A stretch of 64,000 bases of DNA from Mucilaginibacter tundrae (GTDB taxonomy: Bacteria; Bacteroidota; Bacteroidia; Sphingobacteriales; Sphingobacteriaceae): assembly GCF_013408825.1 (NCBI RefSeq), contig NZ_JACCBZ010000001.1, forward strand, positions 186,001 to 250,000. The letters run 5' to 3'. Under the pieces are notes generated by a model. The model did not search any database, was not told where the DNA came from, and saw only the letters and a list, made by a program, of their open reading frames with translations. The first letter of the stretch is position 1; each line of letters starts with the position of its first letter. The position numbers and the translations under genes are program-made. Positions 9,190 through 19,812 of the stretch are shown piece after piece.

Positions 9190-11346
9190 TTAGACAGCAT
9201 TTAAATTAAATGGAAGTTTCATTATCCTATTGCCGGTTAAATCATAAATGGCATCAGTAAGCGCGGGGGCGAAAGGCGGCAAACCCGGCTCGCCTACACC
9301 ACCAGCATCCGATGTGTTTTCCATAATATGCACTTCAACAGGGGGCATGTCGGTCATTCGCGGCATCAGGTAAGCGTAAAAATTCTTTTGTTCTACCAAC
9401 CCATCTTTAAAAGTGATCTCGTGTATAGTGGCCGCGCCAAGCGCCATAACAATCGAGCCTTCTACCTGTGCTTTGATAATATCGGGGTTAACATACCAAC
9501 CGCAATCCATCACTGCCCAAACCTGGTCAATTTTTATTTTCCCATCACTATGCCTTGAAACTTTTACTATCTGGCCGACTGTAGTTTCAAAACACTCGGT
9601 TATGGCTACTCCAAAGCCTTCGTTTTTTCTCCTATTTTTCCATCCTGACACTTGTTCCATTTTGTCAATCAAGGCCTGGCAGCGTTCGTCTTTTAAATAT
9701 TTTCTTCTAAAATCGAGCTGGTCCTGCCCGGCTAAAACAGCCATCTCATTCATAAAGCTTTCATAGGCAAAACCGTTGGTAGAAGCATAAACCGAGCGCC
9801 ACCACATGTTGGGCAAAGGCATTTCGTAAGGAACATCCTCAAAGCTGATATTTTTAATACCATCAAAGTAGGGCGTCAAAAAGCCTTCACCTGTACTGCC
9901 ATTTGCCTTGTCTCGCGCCGGGCCATTCCAATGATCAATGTTTTGTCCTGCCATCTTAAATTTCACAGCGCTAATTTCGCCATTTTCAATCGAGCCTTCC
10001 CCTCTGTAAGAGATCCCGGCACGATAAGGCCCCTGGGTTAAATCATCTTCCCTTGTCCATACCACTTGTACTGGCTTGCCTATTTGTTTCGAGATCGCGA
10101 CAGCTTCGTGTGTATAATCCAGGAATGCTTTTCGCCCAAACCCTCCGCCTAAAAAAGTCATATTAACAATTACTTTTTCTTTCGGTATTTTGAATTTATC
10201 ACTTATATCGCCCTGCACCCAATCCGGAGCCTGTATCGGCCCCCAAATTTCTATTTTTTCATTTTGATAATGTGCAATGCAATTTAACGGTTCCATCGCG
10301 CTGTGTGATTGATAAGGCGTTTGATAGATCACATCTATTTTTTTGCCTGCCTTTGCTAAGATCTCTTCAGGCTCGCCTTGTTTTTTAAAAGAAAGCCCAT
10401 CCTTTGTTTTGAGTAATTCCTGATGCGCGTTGTATATATCTTCCGTATTCACATGGTCAAACCCACTGTCGTCCCATTCAACACTTAAAGCTTTTCTACC
10501 CTGCATAGCTGCCCATGTAGAATCGGCTACAACGACAACCCCATCACGCGTAGTATTAAAAACGATCATTTGCACTTTAAAAACCTGCTTAACACCGGGA
10601 ACCTTTAGTGCTGCTGAATCATCAAAGCTTTTTAATTTACCACGTAACCTTGGATTGCGCTCCACTACCGCGAAAAGCATTCCCGGTAACCTTTTATCTA
10701 AACCGAAAATTGCCTCGCCATTAGTCTTCATCGGGGTATCAATCCTTTGAAGCGGCTTGCGGATCAATTTATATTCGGACGTTTTTTTGAGTTTGACCTC
10801 TTGTGGTGGCGTAAACTTTGATGCAGCAGTTACCAGTTCTCCATAATTAAGCTTCTTGCCGGAAGGTTTATAGATAACATGGCCTGACTCAGCATAGCAA
10901 TCGCTTGCAGGAACATTCCATTGATTTGCCGCAGCGGTGATCAACATTTCGCGCGCGGTAGCGCTCAATTTGAGTAATTTTTTATAAGACCCCCTGATAG
11001 TAGAACTTCCCCCGGTAATCTGGCTTCCATATTTAGTTTGATCACCCTGGGCAAAGATCACGTTTATGTCTTTCATATCGACTTCCAATTCTTCCGCGAT
11101 GATCTGTGGCACCGACTGATAAGAGCCCTGACCCATTTCCGCGCGATGGTCGGTCAGCATAACCTTGCCATTTGTATCTATACGTATCCATGCATTAAAT
11201 TCAAAAGCTGATTGTTCGGCAGCAATTGCCGATATTAATTGTTCCTTTTTCGCATTCGCGGGAAAATAAAAGCCTAAACAAAGCGCGGTTCCGGCAAGGC
11301 TTGATACTTTGAGGAAATTTCTTCTTGATACTGTATTAGTTTCCAT
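9190..11346 (-). CDS. Xanthine-oxidase-family Mo subunit, isoquinoline 1-oxidoreductase beta type (IorB-like)
   Basis: A 718-residue Mo subunit of the two-subunit, FAD-less branch. The N-terminus carries a classical Tat signal (SRRNFLKVSSLAGTALCLG), so it acts in the periplasm. Active-site landmarks are HRAEMGQGSYQSVPQI, GGGFGRKAFLDY and the catalytic Glu in GGVGEPGLPP. Unlike PaoC, this type passes electrons to cytochrome c rather than FAD, which agrees with the cytochrome gene just downstream. The substrate (N-heterocycle or aldehyde) cannot be read from the sequence. The gene order on this strand is Fe-S subunit, cytochrome, Mo subunit, XdhC, MocA. Confidence 0.9.
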   Translation of the reverse strand: METNTVSRRNFLKVSSLAGTALCLGFYFPANAKKEQLISAIAAEQSAFEFNAWIRIDTNGKVMLTDHRAEMGQGSYQSVPQIIAEELEVDMKDINVIFAQGDQTKYGSQITGGSSTIRGSYKKLLKLSATAREMLITAAANQWNVPASDCYAESGHVIYKPSGKKLNYGELVTAASKFTPPQEVKLKKTSEYKLIRKPLQRIDTPMKTNGEAIFGLDKRLPGMLFAVVERNPRLRGKLKSFDDSAALKVPGVKQVFKVQMIVFNTTRDGVVVVADSTWAAMQGRKALSVEWDDSGFDHVNTEDIYNAHQELLKTKDGLSFKKQGEPEEILAKAGKKIDVIYQTPYQSHSAMEPLNCIAHYQNEKIEIWGPIQAPDWVQGDISDKFKIPKEKVIVNMTFLGGGFGRKAFLDYTHEAVAISKQIGKPVQVVWTREDDLTQGPYRAGISYRGEGSIENGEISAVKFKMAGQNIDHWNGPARDKANGSTGEGFLTPYFDGIKNISFEDVPYEMPLPNMWWRSVYASTNGFAYESFMNEMAVLAGQDQLDFRRKYLKDERCQALIDKMEQVSGWKNRRKNEGFGVAITECFETTVGQIVKVSRHSDGKIKIDQVWAVMDCGWYVNPDIIKAQVEGSIVMALGAATIHEITFKDGLVEQKNFYAYLMPRMTDMPPVEVHIMENTSDAGGVGEPGLPPFAPALTDAIYDLTGNRIMKLPFNLNAV

Positions 11347-11374
11347 AATGGCTACTGTATTTCATTTTAAATTC

Positions 11375-11983
11375 TTATTTAGCTTTTGCCGAAGGGGCAT
11401 AAGCACCTTTAGCTATCCATAAACGCACCTGTGCCGCGAATGCAGGCCTGGTCATAGGCGGCAAGGTACGGCCATCCCCAGGGTGCCAGGCCCAGCCAAC
11501 CAGATCATCATTGGCCATGTGATCTATTAATTGTGCTTTGGTACGCCCTCCATTCTGTTTGGGGTCAAGCAGTTGCAAGGCCAGTTGATGTGGCGTGCGG
11601 CCCTGGAATACCATGTGCATATTGGCAGGTGGCAACCCCCATTTAGGATTCCCGGGCGGCATGTGTAAGCCGGCAATATTTTCTGCCTGGTGGCAATTGC
11701 TACAACGCTCGGAATATATACCCTTTCCGTCAATCCCACGTTTAACGTTCATGGTATGGATATGGCTATCGTCGCCTTGCAAAGGCGCATCGCCAGACGG
11801 GTGGCAATTCATGCAGCGAGGACTCATTAATACCCGGTAAACAGACATAAATGCCTTTGCTGAGCCAACACTGTCTTTAGGTAAAATTGGATAATTAGTG
11901 GCTTTTGCCGGTTCAGTTTTAAATGATAAGGTAATTATCCCAGTTATTAAAATTATACCACTTATGATGATCAGCTTTTTCAT
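11375..11983 (-). CDS. Dihaem c-type cytochrome associated with the IorAB-type hydroxylase
   Basis: A 202-residue exported protein with an N-terminal signal/anchor (residues 1-25) and two haem-attachment sites, CMNCH and CSNCH. Met residues in [13 protein letters not shown] and LPPMTRP are candidate axial ligands. Its start overlaps by four bases the end of the [2Fe-2S] subunit gene and the Mo subunit gene follows after 28 bp, so it should be the electron acceptor of that enzyme. Cytochromes are common partners of the FAD-less two-subunit enzymes. The next acceptor in the respiratory chain is not encoded nearby. Confidence 0.87.
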   Translation of the reverse strand: MKKLIIISGIILITGIITLSFKTEPAKATNYPILPKDSVGSAKAFMSVYRVLMSPRCMNCHPSGDAPLQGDDSHIHTMNVKRGIDGKGIYSERCSNCHQAENIAGLHMPPGNPKWGLPPANMHMVFQGRTPHQLALQLLDPKQNGGRTKAQLIDHMANDDLVGWAWHPGDGRTLPPMTRPAFAAQVRLWIAKGAYAPSAKAK

Positions 11984-12456
11984 ATTTTGGCTCCTCCTGT
12001 CTGCATTGCCGCAGCCTTATGGATCGCGGCACGGATACGCTGATAAGTACCGCAACGGCAAATATTACCCGCCATGGCATCATCGATATCCTGATCGGTC
12101 GGGCTCGAATTTTCACGTAGCAGCACCGCCGCTGACATCAGTTGCCCCGACTGGCAATAGCCACATTGGGGGACATTCATTTCGTTCCAGGCCAGTTGCA
12201 GTGGGTGATTATTATTGAGTGAAAGACCTTCTATTGTAACAATACTTTGACCGGCCGCGCGATTGATTTTTGTTACGCAGGATCGAACCGCTTCTCCGTT
12301 TAGGTGAACAGTGCATGCCCCGCATTGTGCTACACCACACCCATATTTAGTCCCTGTTAGGCCTAGTATATCACGTATAACCCATAATAATGGCATATTT
12401 GGGTCGGCATCAATATCATGGCGTTGCCCGTTAACAGTAATGTTGATCATAAGCAA
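11980..12456 (-). CDS. [2Fe-2S] subunit, isoquinoline 1-oxidoreductase alpha type (IorA-like)
   Basis: A 158-residue small subunit with two [2Fe-2S] sites: [16 protein letters not shown] with a Cys in VRSCVTK, and CGYCQSGQ with NICRCGTY. It lacks a signal peptide, in contrast to the PaoA-like protein, so it is likely exported bound to the Tat-bearing Mo subunit. The length is typical of IorA-type proteins. It is the first gene of the leftward Mo-hydroxylase operon, with 130 bp before it. The first start gives [10 protein letters not shown]; the second Met, two residues in, is equally possible. Confidence 0.9.
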   Translation of the reverse strand: MLMINITVNGQRHDIDADPNMPLLWVIRDILGLTGTKYGCGVAQCGACTVHLNGEAVRSCVTKINRAAGQSIVTIEGLSLNNNHPLQLAWNEMNVPQCGYCQSGQLMSAAVLLRENSSPTDQDIDDAMAGNICRCGTYQRIRAAIHKAAAMQTGGAKI

Positions 12457-12586
12457 ATGATTTATTAAGTGAATTTAGCTAAAAACTGATATAATTCAGA
12501 TTTAGTTAAACAACTAATGCTAATCATTTCTATCCATTATTGATTATTAGTTGATAGCCGGGCGGCTATCAACCATAATTCACCAT

Positions 12587-13216
12587 TTAGTTAAATGTAA
12601 AACCAATCTGCATGTTTAAGCCCAGGGATGCTGCCTCGCTGTTTCCAAACCGTGTTGGGAGCGATAAGGCTACAAAATAATTAACATCTTTTGTGCGTGC
12701 ATAAACCTGGTTGAATACTGGCGTAAAGCCGTAACGGCCGTTTGTATCAAACGCCAAACGAGAGATGATAGTAAACCCATGCTCAAAACGGAACATTGTC
12801 CCGGGATCAAATAATATATCATTCATTTTACTTGATCCTCCTGATGCTTTAATATTGGGGGTAAATTCATAACTAAATCCAAACTTATCGCTATATAAAA
12901 CATTAACGCCTACCGGGAAACCAATAGTGGTAGTATGATCGGAAAAATTGGGGGCGAATTTTCCTGTTGATAAAGTTAATGTTTCCAAAGGAAGGATAAA
13001 ACTTACGTAGCCAACCACTTTTGGATAAGCGGATTTAGCTTTTGCCTTTTGGTAAAGCGATCCCTGATATTCGATTGAATCCGGTGGAACCTCTTTTACC
13101 TGGGCATTTGCAAGTCGTGGCGTCAAAGCGCCGGCCATAATAACTATCAGCATCATAACCTTGACACTGATGCGGTTAATAGTTTTTACTGGAATTGTTT
13201 GTAGTTTTTTTTTCAT
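12587..13216 (-). CDS. Exported outer-membrane beta-barrel-like protein of unknown function
   Basis: A 209-residue protein with a signal peptide (about residues 1-38, ending ANAQ). The mature part has alternating polar and hydrophobic strands and ends in Phe-Asn (LNMQIGFTFN), as outer-membrane barrels often do. It resembles the small transporter-like barrel proteins common in Bacteroidota, but I recognise no specific family. It lies 130 bp upstream of the iorA-like gene on the same strand, so it could be the first gene of that operon or an independent unit. Confidence 0.6.
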   Translation of the reverse strand: MKKKLQTIPVKTINRISVKVMMLIVIMAGALTPRLANAQVKEVPPDSIEYQGSLYQKAKAKSAYPKVVGYVSFILPLETLTLSTGKFAPNFSDHTTTIGFPVGVNVLYSDKFGFSYEFTPNIKASGGSSKMNDILFDPGTMFRFEHGFTIISRLAFDTNGRYGFTPVFNQVYARTKDVNYFVALSLPTRFGNSEAASLGLNMQIGFTFN

Positions 13217-13577
13217 GTGTTGGGGTTGCTTTATTTTTCAAATTATTAACATAAAATAGTTAACTGTTATAACATCAATATGTTTTTATAAACATAACGA
13301 TATGGGGTAATATTCAAGCCAGTTTCAAAAACCAAAAAATATTTTTTTTGACCCTGCTAAGCTTATTCTACCATCGGTAAACCCACCGATTTACTAACCT
13401 AATTTCTATGGTAACATCGTACAATGGCTTGCATATATTATACAGGGCATCAACCCGCTTTCCGAATAAATTTGCTATTTATCGCTAACCAATTAAATCC
13501 ATGCCTGCATGGGTTATAACAGATAACATCTGTACGAATTGTGCATACAGTTTAACAGATATGAATAATAATCATAT
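13217..13577. promoter_or_regulatory. Divergent control region with possible operator for the CoA-transferase operon
   Basis: This 361-bp AT-rich region separates the leftward barrel gene from the rightward seven-gene operon. A TAnnTTTG-type box (TAAATTTG) lies at 13467-13474 facing right. Between it and the first gene is a perfect short dyad, ACAGAT-AAC-ATCTGT, at 13519-13533, and its half-site AACAGAT recurs at 13554-13560. These could bind a repressor of the operon; no regulator gene is adjacent. Matches this short could be chance. Confidence 0.3.
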
Positions 13578-14741
13578 ATGTCCGAAAATATTTTATTAAA
13601 AGGGATAACCTGGAACCATAGCCGTGGCTTTGTGCCGATGACCGCTACCGCGCAACGATTTTCGGAGCTAAACCCTTCGGTAACTATTACGTGGGAGAAG
13701 CGCTCGTTACAGCAATTTGCTGATCTATCCATCCAACAATTGGCAGAACGGTACGACCTTTTAGTAATTGACCACCCCTGGGCCGGGTTTGCCGCGAAAA
13801 CCAAAAGTATACTTCCGTTTGATGAATATTTACCAAAGGAATTTCTAGCCGATCAGGCAGCGAATACTGTCGGTCATTCTTACGAGAGTTATAATTATAA
13901 CGGCCGTCAATGGGCACTGGCTATTGATGCCGCCACGCCAGTTGCAGCAAGTCGGCCTGACTTGCTTGAAAAGCATAGCATTGCATTACCCAAAACCTAC
14001 GATGATTTGCTTCGATTAGCAAAAAAAGGATTGGTTGCGTTTCCGGCCATCCCAATTGATTCATTAATGACGTTTTATACTTTTTGTTGCTCACTTGGTG
14101 AAGACCCATGCCAGCAGCACGATGAGGTAATTAGCGAAACAACCGGGATAAAGGCTTTGCAAATGTATCGTGAACTGGCATCTTATATCAGGCCGGCTTG
14201 CTTTGATCGCAATCCTATACAAACTTATGAAGCCATGACTTTAGAAGATGATATTGCTTATTGCCCTTTTGCCTATGGCTACTCCAATTATTCGCGCAAT
14301 GGCTATGCCCGTAAGCTGCTTCATTTTCATGATATGATAACCCTTGATGGTAAAACAAATTTACGCAGTTCGTTGGGTGGTACAGGTTTGGCAGTTTCAT
14401 CAAATTGCAAAAACGTGGAAATTGCCATGCAGTATGCAGCCTATGTAGCTTCTGATTACTGCCAACGCAGGTTGTATACCGATAATGGCGGGCAACCCGG
14501 GCATTTATCGGCCTGGACGGATGAGGAAAACAACCAGAAAACACACAACTATTTCCATAATACCTTACCGGCCCTTCAGCGCGCCTATTTAAGGCCCCGC
14601 TACTTTGGCCATATGTTTTTCCAGAATCATGCGGGTGATATGGTTCGTAATTACCTGATGCAGGGCGGTGGTGAAAAGAATATCCTATCGCAGTTGAATG
14701 ACCTTTATCAGCAATCAAAGCTAAAAATACACGCCATATGA
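13578..14741 (+). CDS. Cytosolic extracellular-solute-binding-protein-like protein (copy A)
   Basis: A 387-residue protein that reads like a family 1 solute-binding protein of carbohydrate ABC importers: a first strand GITWNHSRGF, then LLVIDHPWAGF, EDDIAYCPFAYGY and a C-terminal helix set. It has no signal peptide or lipobox. An in-frame TAA at 13569-13571, nine bases before the ATG, excludes an N-terminal extension. No ABC permease or ATPase is encoded with it. Its end overlaps the CoA-transferase start by ATGA. A binding-protein fold used in the cytosol as a substrate-binding subunit or enzyme is my inference; no function is known to me. Confidence 0.65.
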   Translation: MSENILLKGITWNHSRGFVPMTATAQRFSELNPSVTITWEKRSLQQFADLSIQQLAERYDLLVIDHPWAGFAAKTKSILPFDEYLPKEFLADQAANTVGHSYESYNYNGRQWALAIDAATPVAASRPDLLEKHSIALPKTYDDLLRLAKKGLVAFPAIPIDSLMTFYTFCCSLGEDPCQQHDEVISETTGIKALQMYRELASYIRPACFDRNPIQTYEAMTLEDDIAYCPFAYGYSNYSRNGYARKLLHFHDMITLDGKTNLRSSLGGTGLAVSSNCKNVEIAMQYAAYVASDYCQRRLYTDNGGQPGHLSAWTDEENNQKTHNYFHNTLPALQRAYLRPRYFGHMFFQNHAGDMVRNYLMQGGGEKNILSQLNDLYQQSKLKIHAI

Positions 14742-15886
14742 AACCACTGGAAGGCCTGCTGGTGCTTGAATTCGCGCAGTTTATGGCTGCCCCGACAGCG
14801 GGTTTACGCTTAGCCGATCTGGGGGCACGTGTCATCAAAATTGAACGGCCAGTTAAAGGTGAATCCGGGCGGCAAATAGCCATCCGCAATATATTTATTA
14901 ATGGCGATAGCTTGGTTTTCCATACCATTAACCGCAATAAAGAAAGCTATGCTGCCGACCTGAAAAATCCTGAAGATCTTGAACGTATTAAGAAATTAAT
15001 TCAGAAAGCTGATATTATCACCCATAATTTTCGACCGGGCGTGATGGAGAAGATCGGTTTGGATTACACATCAGTACAAGCCATCAATCCACGCATTGTT
15101 TACGGAGTGGTAACCGGCTATGGAAGCGCCGGTCCATGGGCCTCGCGCCCCGGACAAGATTTGCTGATTCAATCATTATCGGGATTAACTTATCTGTCAG
15201 ATACTACTGATGCGGGCCCTGTGCCTTTTGGTTTGGCTACCGCCGATATGATTTGCGGGACTCATTTTGTACAAGGTTTGCTGGCAGCTTTAATAAAACG
15301 AGCCAAAACAAATACCGGCGCATTGGTTGAAGTAAGTTTAATCGAGTCGGTTCTTGACCTTCAATTTGAAGTGTTAACTACCTACTTAAATGATGGCTGT
15401 AAGTTACCGCAACGTAGCAGCGTAAAAGGCAATGGGCATGCTTATTTGAGCGCGCCTTACGGCATCTATAAAACAAAAGATAATTACCTGTCATTAGCCA
15501 TGGGCGACCTGCACCATATTGGAAATGCAATAGGTTGTAATTTAGAGGAAACATATACCAATAAAACACAGTGGTTTGAACAACGGGACGAGATAATGAC
15601 CCTGCTAGCCGAAAAACTAAAAGATAAAACCACAGGGGAATGGCTCAGCAAGCTGGAAGCCGAAGGTATTTGGTGTTCAGAAGTTTTCAACTACGAACAA
15701 ACCTTACAGCACGAAGGTTACCGGGTTTTAGGCATGCAGCAAGAAGTTAAACTGCCTGATGGAGGAAGCCTGACTACTACCCGCTGCCCTATCCGGATTA
15801 ATAACAACAAACTTTATAGCGATATAGCTGCACCTAAACCGGGCGCGCAAACAACAATGATCAACCATCAATTTAACCTGCTATGA
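14738..15886 (+). CDS. CaiB/BaiF-family CoA-transferase (copy 1)
   Basis: A 382-residue class III CoA-transferase. Family features are the start [14 protein letters not shown], the [12 protein letters not shown] strand, [15 protein letters not shown], and a candidate catalytic Asp in LATADMICG followed by [10 protein letters not shown]. The enzymes transfer CoA between a carboxylic acid and an acyl-CoA through an aspartyl-CoA thioester. Immediately downstream, with a four-base overlap, is a clear paralogue. The two may form a heteromer or act on two successive acids. The substrate is unknown; sugar-acid chemistry is suggested by the FucP-type porter and Gfo/Idh enzyme in the operon. Confidence 0.88.
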   Translation: MKPLEGLLVLEFAQFMAAPTAGLRLADLGARVIKIERPVKGESGRQIAIRNIFINGDSLVFHTINRNKESYAADLKNPEDLERIKKLIQKADIITHNFRPGVMEKIGLDYTSVQAINPRIVYGVVTGYGSAGPWASRPGQDLLIQSLSGLTYLSDTTDAGPVPFGLATADMICGTHFVQGLLAALIKRAKTNTGALVEVSLIESVLDLQFEVLTTYLNDGCKLPQRSSVKGNGHAYLSAPYGIYKTKDNYLSLAMGDLHHIGNAIGCNLEETYTNKTQWFEQRDEIMTLLAEKLKDKTTGEWLSKLEAEGIWCSEVFNYEQTLQHEGYRVLGMQQEVKLPDGGSLTTTRCPIRINNNKLYSDIAAPKPGAQTTMINHQFNLL

Positions 15887-17034
15887 AGCCACTTGAAGAT
15901 TATTTAGTTATTGATTTCAGTCAGTTTCTTTCGGGACCATCGGCGAGTTTAAAACTAGCTGATTTGGGTGCGCGGGTAATTAAAATTGAGAAGCCCGGTA
16001 CGGGGGATATTTGTCGCCATTTGTATACTTCAAATGTGATCATGAATGGCGAATCATCCGTATTCCATGCCATCAATCGTAATAAAGAAAGTTTTGCTGC
16101 CGATATTAAAAATGAGGTTGATAAAGAGCAAATCTGGGCTTTGGTAAAGCAGGCCGATGTGGTGATGCATAATTTCCGACCTGGAGTGATGGAACGTTTG
16201 GGCTTTGATTATGTAAGCATTAAACAAGTAAATCCATCTGTTATTTATGGTGAAGTTTCAGGTTATGGCGATGACGGCCCTTGGAAATATAAACCCGGAC
16301 AGGATCTGCTCTTACAGTCTTTATCCGGTTTAACCTGGTTAACGGGCAATGCCGGTTCGCCGGTGCCGATGGGGTTGTCGATTATCGATATGCTGGCCGG
16401 TAATCATCTGGCGCAAGGAATTTTAGCTTGTTTATTTCGCCGTACCATTAGCAGCGAGGGTGCTTTGGTACAAGTAAGTATGCTCGAATCGGCCATTGAT
16501 TTTCAATTTGAGGCGATCACGACATATTATTATGATGGCAAGTTGCCCGAGCGATCTGAACATAATAATGCCCACGCCTATTTAGGTGCACCTTACGGGA
16601 TATACAAAACAGCTAATGGCTATATCGCGCTGGCAATGGGTTCTATACCTCAACTGGGTACCTTGCTTGGCTGCGACGCGTTATTGGGTTATGCTGATGG
16701 TGCAGAAGCGTTCAATAAACGTGATGAGATCAAAGCTATACTTGCGGCACATTTATTAAAAGACACCAATGAACAATGGTTAGGCATTTTGCAGGCTGCT
16801 GACATTTGGTGCGCTGAAGTATTGGCATGGGACCAGTTGATGCAGCAAGATGGCTTTAAGGTGTTAGATATGTTACAAGAGGTAGACATGAGCGATGGAT
16901 TTAAATATCAAACCACCCGCTCCCCCATCCGCATTGACGGCGGGGTATTGAAATCAGCAAAAGGCTCGCCAAAACTTGGAGAGGATAACGAACATATACT
17001 ATCCAAATTAATAAACCGGCAACATGGCAAATAA
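15883..17034 (+). CDS. CaiB/BaiF-family CoA-transferase (copy 2, tandem paralogue)
   Basis: A 383-residue paralogue of the preceding gene. Both begin MKPLE and share [27 protein letters not shown] and QSLSGLT, so a tandem duplication is plain. The candidate catalytic Asp is kept ([15 protein letters not shown]). No active-site loss is visible in either copy, which argues that both are functional. It overlaps the following solute-binding-like gene by 11 bases, giving the symmetrical order binding-like A, transferase 1, transferase 2, binding-like B. Confidence 0.88.
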   Translation: MKPLEDYLVIDFSQFLSGPSASLKLADLGARVIKIEKPGTGDICRHLYTSNVIMNGESSVFHAINRNKESFAADIKNEVDKEQIWALVKQADVVMHNFRPGVMERLGFDYVSIKQVNPSVIYGEVSGYGDDGPWKYKPGQDLLLQSLSGLTWLTGNAGSPVPMGLSIIDMLAGNHLAQGILACLFRRTISSEGALVQVSMLESAIDFQFEAITTYYYDGKLPERSEHNNAHAYLGAPYGIYKTANGYIALAMGSIPQLGTLLGCDALLGYADGAEAFNKRDEIKAILAAHLLKDTNEQWLGILQAADIWCAEVLAWDQLMQQDGFKVLDMLQEVDMSDGFKYQTTRSPIRIDGGVLKSAKGSPKLGEDNEHILSKLINRQHGK

Positions 17035-18286
17035 TGATCCTTTCAGGATAGCCGTACGCAAATTCGGCCCGTTTGAAACCGCTTTACAAAAGCTGTGGGA
17101 TAGCTATTGCGCCGAAACCGGCTGCAAATTAAAAGCCGAAATGATGCCCATGGATCTGGATGACCTGCATGAAGCTATAATTGGCAAACAAGGTTTGAAA
17201 AATGGCGACTGGGATATTGCACATGTAGTTACCGATTGGCTTTTTGAAGTCTGGACAAGCGGTTCGCTCGAAGATCTGCAGCCCTACATCACCAACAATC
17301 CGCCGGATGGTTTCCCGTATGGATGGAGCAAATCATTGCTTTCGATGCAGCAATTTCGGGATTCAGTAGCGGGATTACCTTTTCATGATGGGCCGGAATG
17401 CCTAGTCTATCGTAAGGATCTGTTTGACGATAGCACTGAACAGCAAAAATATTTCGACAGGTTTGGCAAAGCTTTACAAGTACCACAAACATGGGATGAT
17501 TTTAAAACCGTAGCGCAGTTTTTCACGCGACCCAAAGACAACCTTTACGGGACCGTTTTTGCCGGTTTACCTGACGGGCATAACACCGTGTTTGATTTTT
17601 GCCTGCAGCTATGGACACGCGGCGGAGAATTGACAGAGAAAAACGGACATGTATCGATCAACACAAAAACTGCCGCCGAAGGGCTTGTTTTTTACCGGAA
17701 TACCTTACGCGATAATAGTATGATCCATCCAAATTCCATGCAGTACGAGTCGGTGCAAACAGGGATGGCTTTTGCCCGTGGCGAGGCTGCAATGATGGTA
17801 AATTGGTTTGGTTTCGCGTCGATGTGCGAGGTGATCGATGAATCTAAGGTTAAAGGCAAAGTTGATATCGCCCCTATCCCATGTACTAAAGGGAACGAAT
17901 CAGCTTCATTGAATGTATACTGGCTATATACCGTTGGTTCGGGCAGCAGGCACAAACAAGTAGCTTATGATTTCCTTTGTTTTGCTACAAACCAGCGGAA
18001 CGATAAATTATTAACAATGGAAGGCGGTATTGGCTGTCGTATTTCAACATGGAAAGATAGCGGCGTTAATGCCATTATCCCATACTATCATAAACTGGAA
18101 AAATTGCATCAAAACGCACGATCGTTACCACAAAAAGCAAACTGGTCGCAGATAGCTAAAATAATTGACGAGGTTGTGCTACAGGCCATTAATACTGATA
18201 TTCCTATTGACCGCTTACTTGAAGCGGGTCAGCAAAAAATAAATGCAATTGATAAACCATCACTAAATTATGCAGATACCTTATAA
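17024..18286 (+). CDS. Cytosolic extracellular-solute-binding-protein-like protein (copy B)
   Basis: A 420-residue protein with a family 1 solute-binding protein look: a first strand [12 protein letters not shown], then the [35 protein letters not shown] and [19 protein letters not shown] segments that typify sugar-binding proteins. Like copy A it lacks any signal peptide: it starts [11 protein letters not shown] directly at the first strand, and the preceding DNA is CoA-transferase coding sequence. The two binding-like proteins are only distantly alike. With no ABC transporter in the operon, a cytosolic role beside the CoA-transferases is likely but unproven. Confidence 0.68.
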   Translation: MANNDPFRIAVRKFGPFETALQKLWDSYCAETGCKLKAEMMPMDLDDLHEAIIGKQGLKNGDWDIAHVVTDWLFEVWTSGSLEDLQPYITNNPPDGFPYGWSKSLLSMQQFRDSVAGLPFHDGPECLVYRKDLFDDSTEQQKYFDRFGKALQVPQTWDDFKTVAQFFTRPKDNLYGTVFAGLPDGHNTVFDFCLQLWTRGGELTEKNGHVSINTKTAAEGLVFYRNTLRDNSMIHPNSMQYESVQTGMAFARGEAAMMVNWFGFASMCEVIDESKVKGKVDIAPIPCTKGNESASLNVYWLYTVGSGSRHKQVAYDFLCFATNQRNDKLLTMEGGIGCRISTWKDSGVNAIIPYYHKLEKLHQNARSLPQKANWSQIAKIIDEVVLQAINTDIPIDRLLEAGQQKINAIDKPSLNYADTL

Positions 18287-19355
18287 ACCCATATTGCCAA
18301 AAAATGCACCACCTATAGTAATTATTGGGGCAGGCGGCATTGTTGGCGATGCTCATTTGCCTGCTTATAAAAAAGCAGGTTTCAAGGTGACAGGTATAAC
18401 CAACCGAACCCGTGCCAGAGCCGAAAAACTGGCAGCGCAATTTGATATTGCTAATGTATTCGATACGGTTGAAGAGGCTGTTGCCAACTCGGCTCCTGAT
18501 ACTGTTTATGATATAACCATTATGCCTGAGCAATTTGTAGAAACATTAAACAAACTGCCTGACGGTGCCGGTGTGCTTATTCAAAAACCTATGGGCGATT
18601 ACTTTTGGCAAAGCAATGAGATACTGGAAGTTTGTCGCCGAAAAAAATTGGCTGCTGCTATTAATTGCCAATTGCGGTTTGCACCATTTGTAAGCGCTGC
18701 CCGCTATTTAATTGAGCAAGGATTAATTGGCGAATTATACGATATGGAAGTTAGGGTTACGTTGGAAACACCCTGGGAATTATTTCCGCATGTGATGATC
18801 CACCCACGGTTGGAGATACAGTACCACAGCATTCACTACATCGATTTGATGCGGTCGTTTTTAGGCGATCCGCATAGCGTAATGGCTAAAACGCTGAAAC
18901 ATCCGGCTAAAACGCTATCATCGTCCCGCTCAACTATTTTATTTGATTATGGCGATACCATGCATGCGGTTATTAATACCAATCACGATCATTCCTTCGG
19001 GCCGCATAACCAGGAAAGCTTTATTAAATGGGAAGGCACCAAAGGCGCAATTAAGGCCCGCATGGGCTTACTGATGGATTATCCGCATGGCGTGCCCGAC
19101 AAGTTTGAGTACTGCCTAGTTGAAGATGGTAAAGCACCGGAATGGACGGAAGTTAAGCTGGAAGGTTCGTGGTTTCCGGATGCTTTTATTGGCACTATGG
19201 CAAGCCTGATGCGCTACAAAAGCGGCGAAACTGATATTTTACCAACCAACGTTGAGGATGTTATAAAGACCATGGCAGTGGTTGAGAGTGCTTATATCTC
19301 CAGCGACATAGGCGGTGTGATTGTAGCAGACAGATTTATTGATAAACAATTATAA
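18270..19355 (+). CDS. Gfo/Idh/MocA-family NAD(P)-dependent oxidoreductase
   Basis: A 361-residue sugar/polyol dehydrogenase-type protein. The N-terminal Rossmann fold shows [20 protein letters not shown], and the conserved Lys-Pro pair appears as [10 protein letters not shown], where most members have EKP. The C-terminal half is the usual open-sheet substrate domain, with [16 protein letters not shown]. Enzymes of this family oxidise or epimerise sugars, inositols and sugar acids. It overlaps the upstream binding-like gene by 17 bases. In context it would oxidise or reduce the imported compound before or after CoA activation. Confidence 0.87.
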   Translation: MQIPYKPILPKNAPPIVIIGAGGIVGDAHLPAYKKAGFKVTGITNRTRARAEKLAAQFDIANVFDTVEEAVANSAPDTVYDITIMPEQFVETLNKLPDGAGVLIQKPMGDYFWQSNEILEVCRRKKLAAAINCQLRFAPFVSAARYLIEQGLIGELYDMEVRVTLETPWELFPHVMIHPRLEIQYHSIHYIDLMRSFLGDPHSVMAKTLKHPAKTLSSSRSTILFDYGDTMHAVINTNHDHSFGPHNQESFIKWEGTKGAIKARMGLLMDYPHGVPDKFEYCLVEDGKAPEWTEVKLEGSWFPDAFIGTMASLMRYKSGETDILPTNVEDVIKTMAVVESAYISSDIGGVIVADRFIDKQL

Positions 19356-19359
19356 TACC

Positions 19360-19803
19360 ATGTATTTTAAATCGACTTTTTTTGAAGATTATAACGTTGG
19401 CGATAAACGTGTAACCTTTGGCCGTACCATTACCGAAACTGATTTTGTTGTACATGCGGGCCATACCGGCGATTTCTTCCCACACCACATGGATGCCGAG
19501 TGGTGCAAAACGCAGCCATTTAAGCAACGAATAGCGCATGGTACAATGATATTTAGTATCGGCATTGGGTTAACCGCATCCGAGATCAATCCGGAAGCGA
19601 TGTCAAAAGGTTATGATAAATTGCGTTTTGTAAAACCTGTTTTTATTGGTGATACTATTCATTCCGAGATCACCATTTCGGCAAAAGATGATGCAAAGAA
19701 ACCTGAATACGGTAACGTCACTGAACACGTGGAAATTATAAACCAGCACGGCGAAGTGGTGCAGGTATGCGACCACTTATTACTTGTTAAAAAACAAGCT
19801 TAA
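19360..19803 (+). CDS. MaoC-family (hotdog) dehydratase/hydratase
   Basis: A 147-residue single-hotdog protein of the MaoC/(R)-specific enoyl-CoA hydratase family, which adds or removes water on acyl-CoA thioesters. The [25 protein letters not shown] stretch (positions about 22-46) includes the Asp/His pair expected at the active site, and [14 protein letters not shown] follows. I chose ATG at 19360; an in-frame TTG at 19339 would lie inside the preceding gene. Its presence beside two CoA-transferases implies that a CoA thioester is hydrated or dehydrated in this pathway. Confidence 0.87.
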   Translation: MYFKSTFFEDYNVGDKRVTFGRTITETDFVVHAGHTGDFFPHHMDAEWCKTQPFKQRIAHGTMIFSIGIGLTASEINPEAMSKGYDKLRFVKPVFIGDTIHSEITISAKDDAKKPEYGNVTEHVEIINQHGEVVQVCDHLLLVKKQA

Positions 19804-19812
19804 CCAAACGCC

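Noticed and set aside
13578..18286. The two binding-like proteins as part of a normal ABC importer.
   Set aside because: No signal peptide or lipobox in either, no permease or ATPase in the operon, and import is covered by the FucP-type porter.
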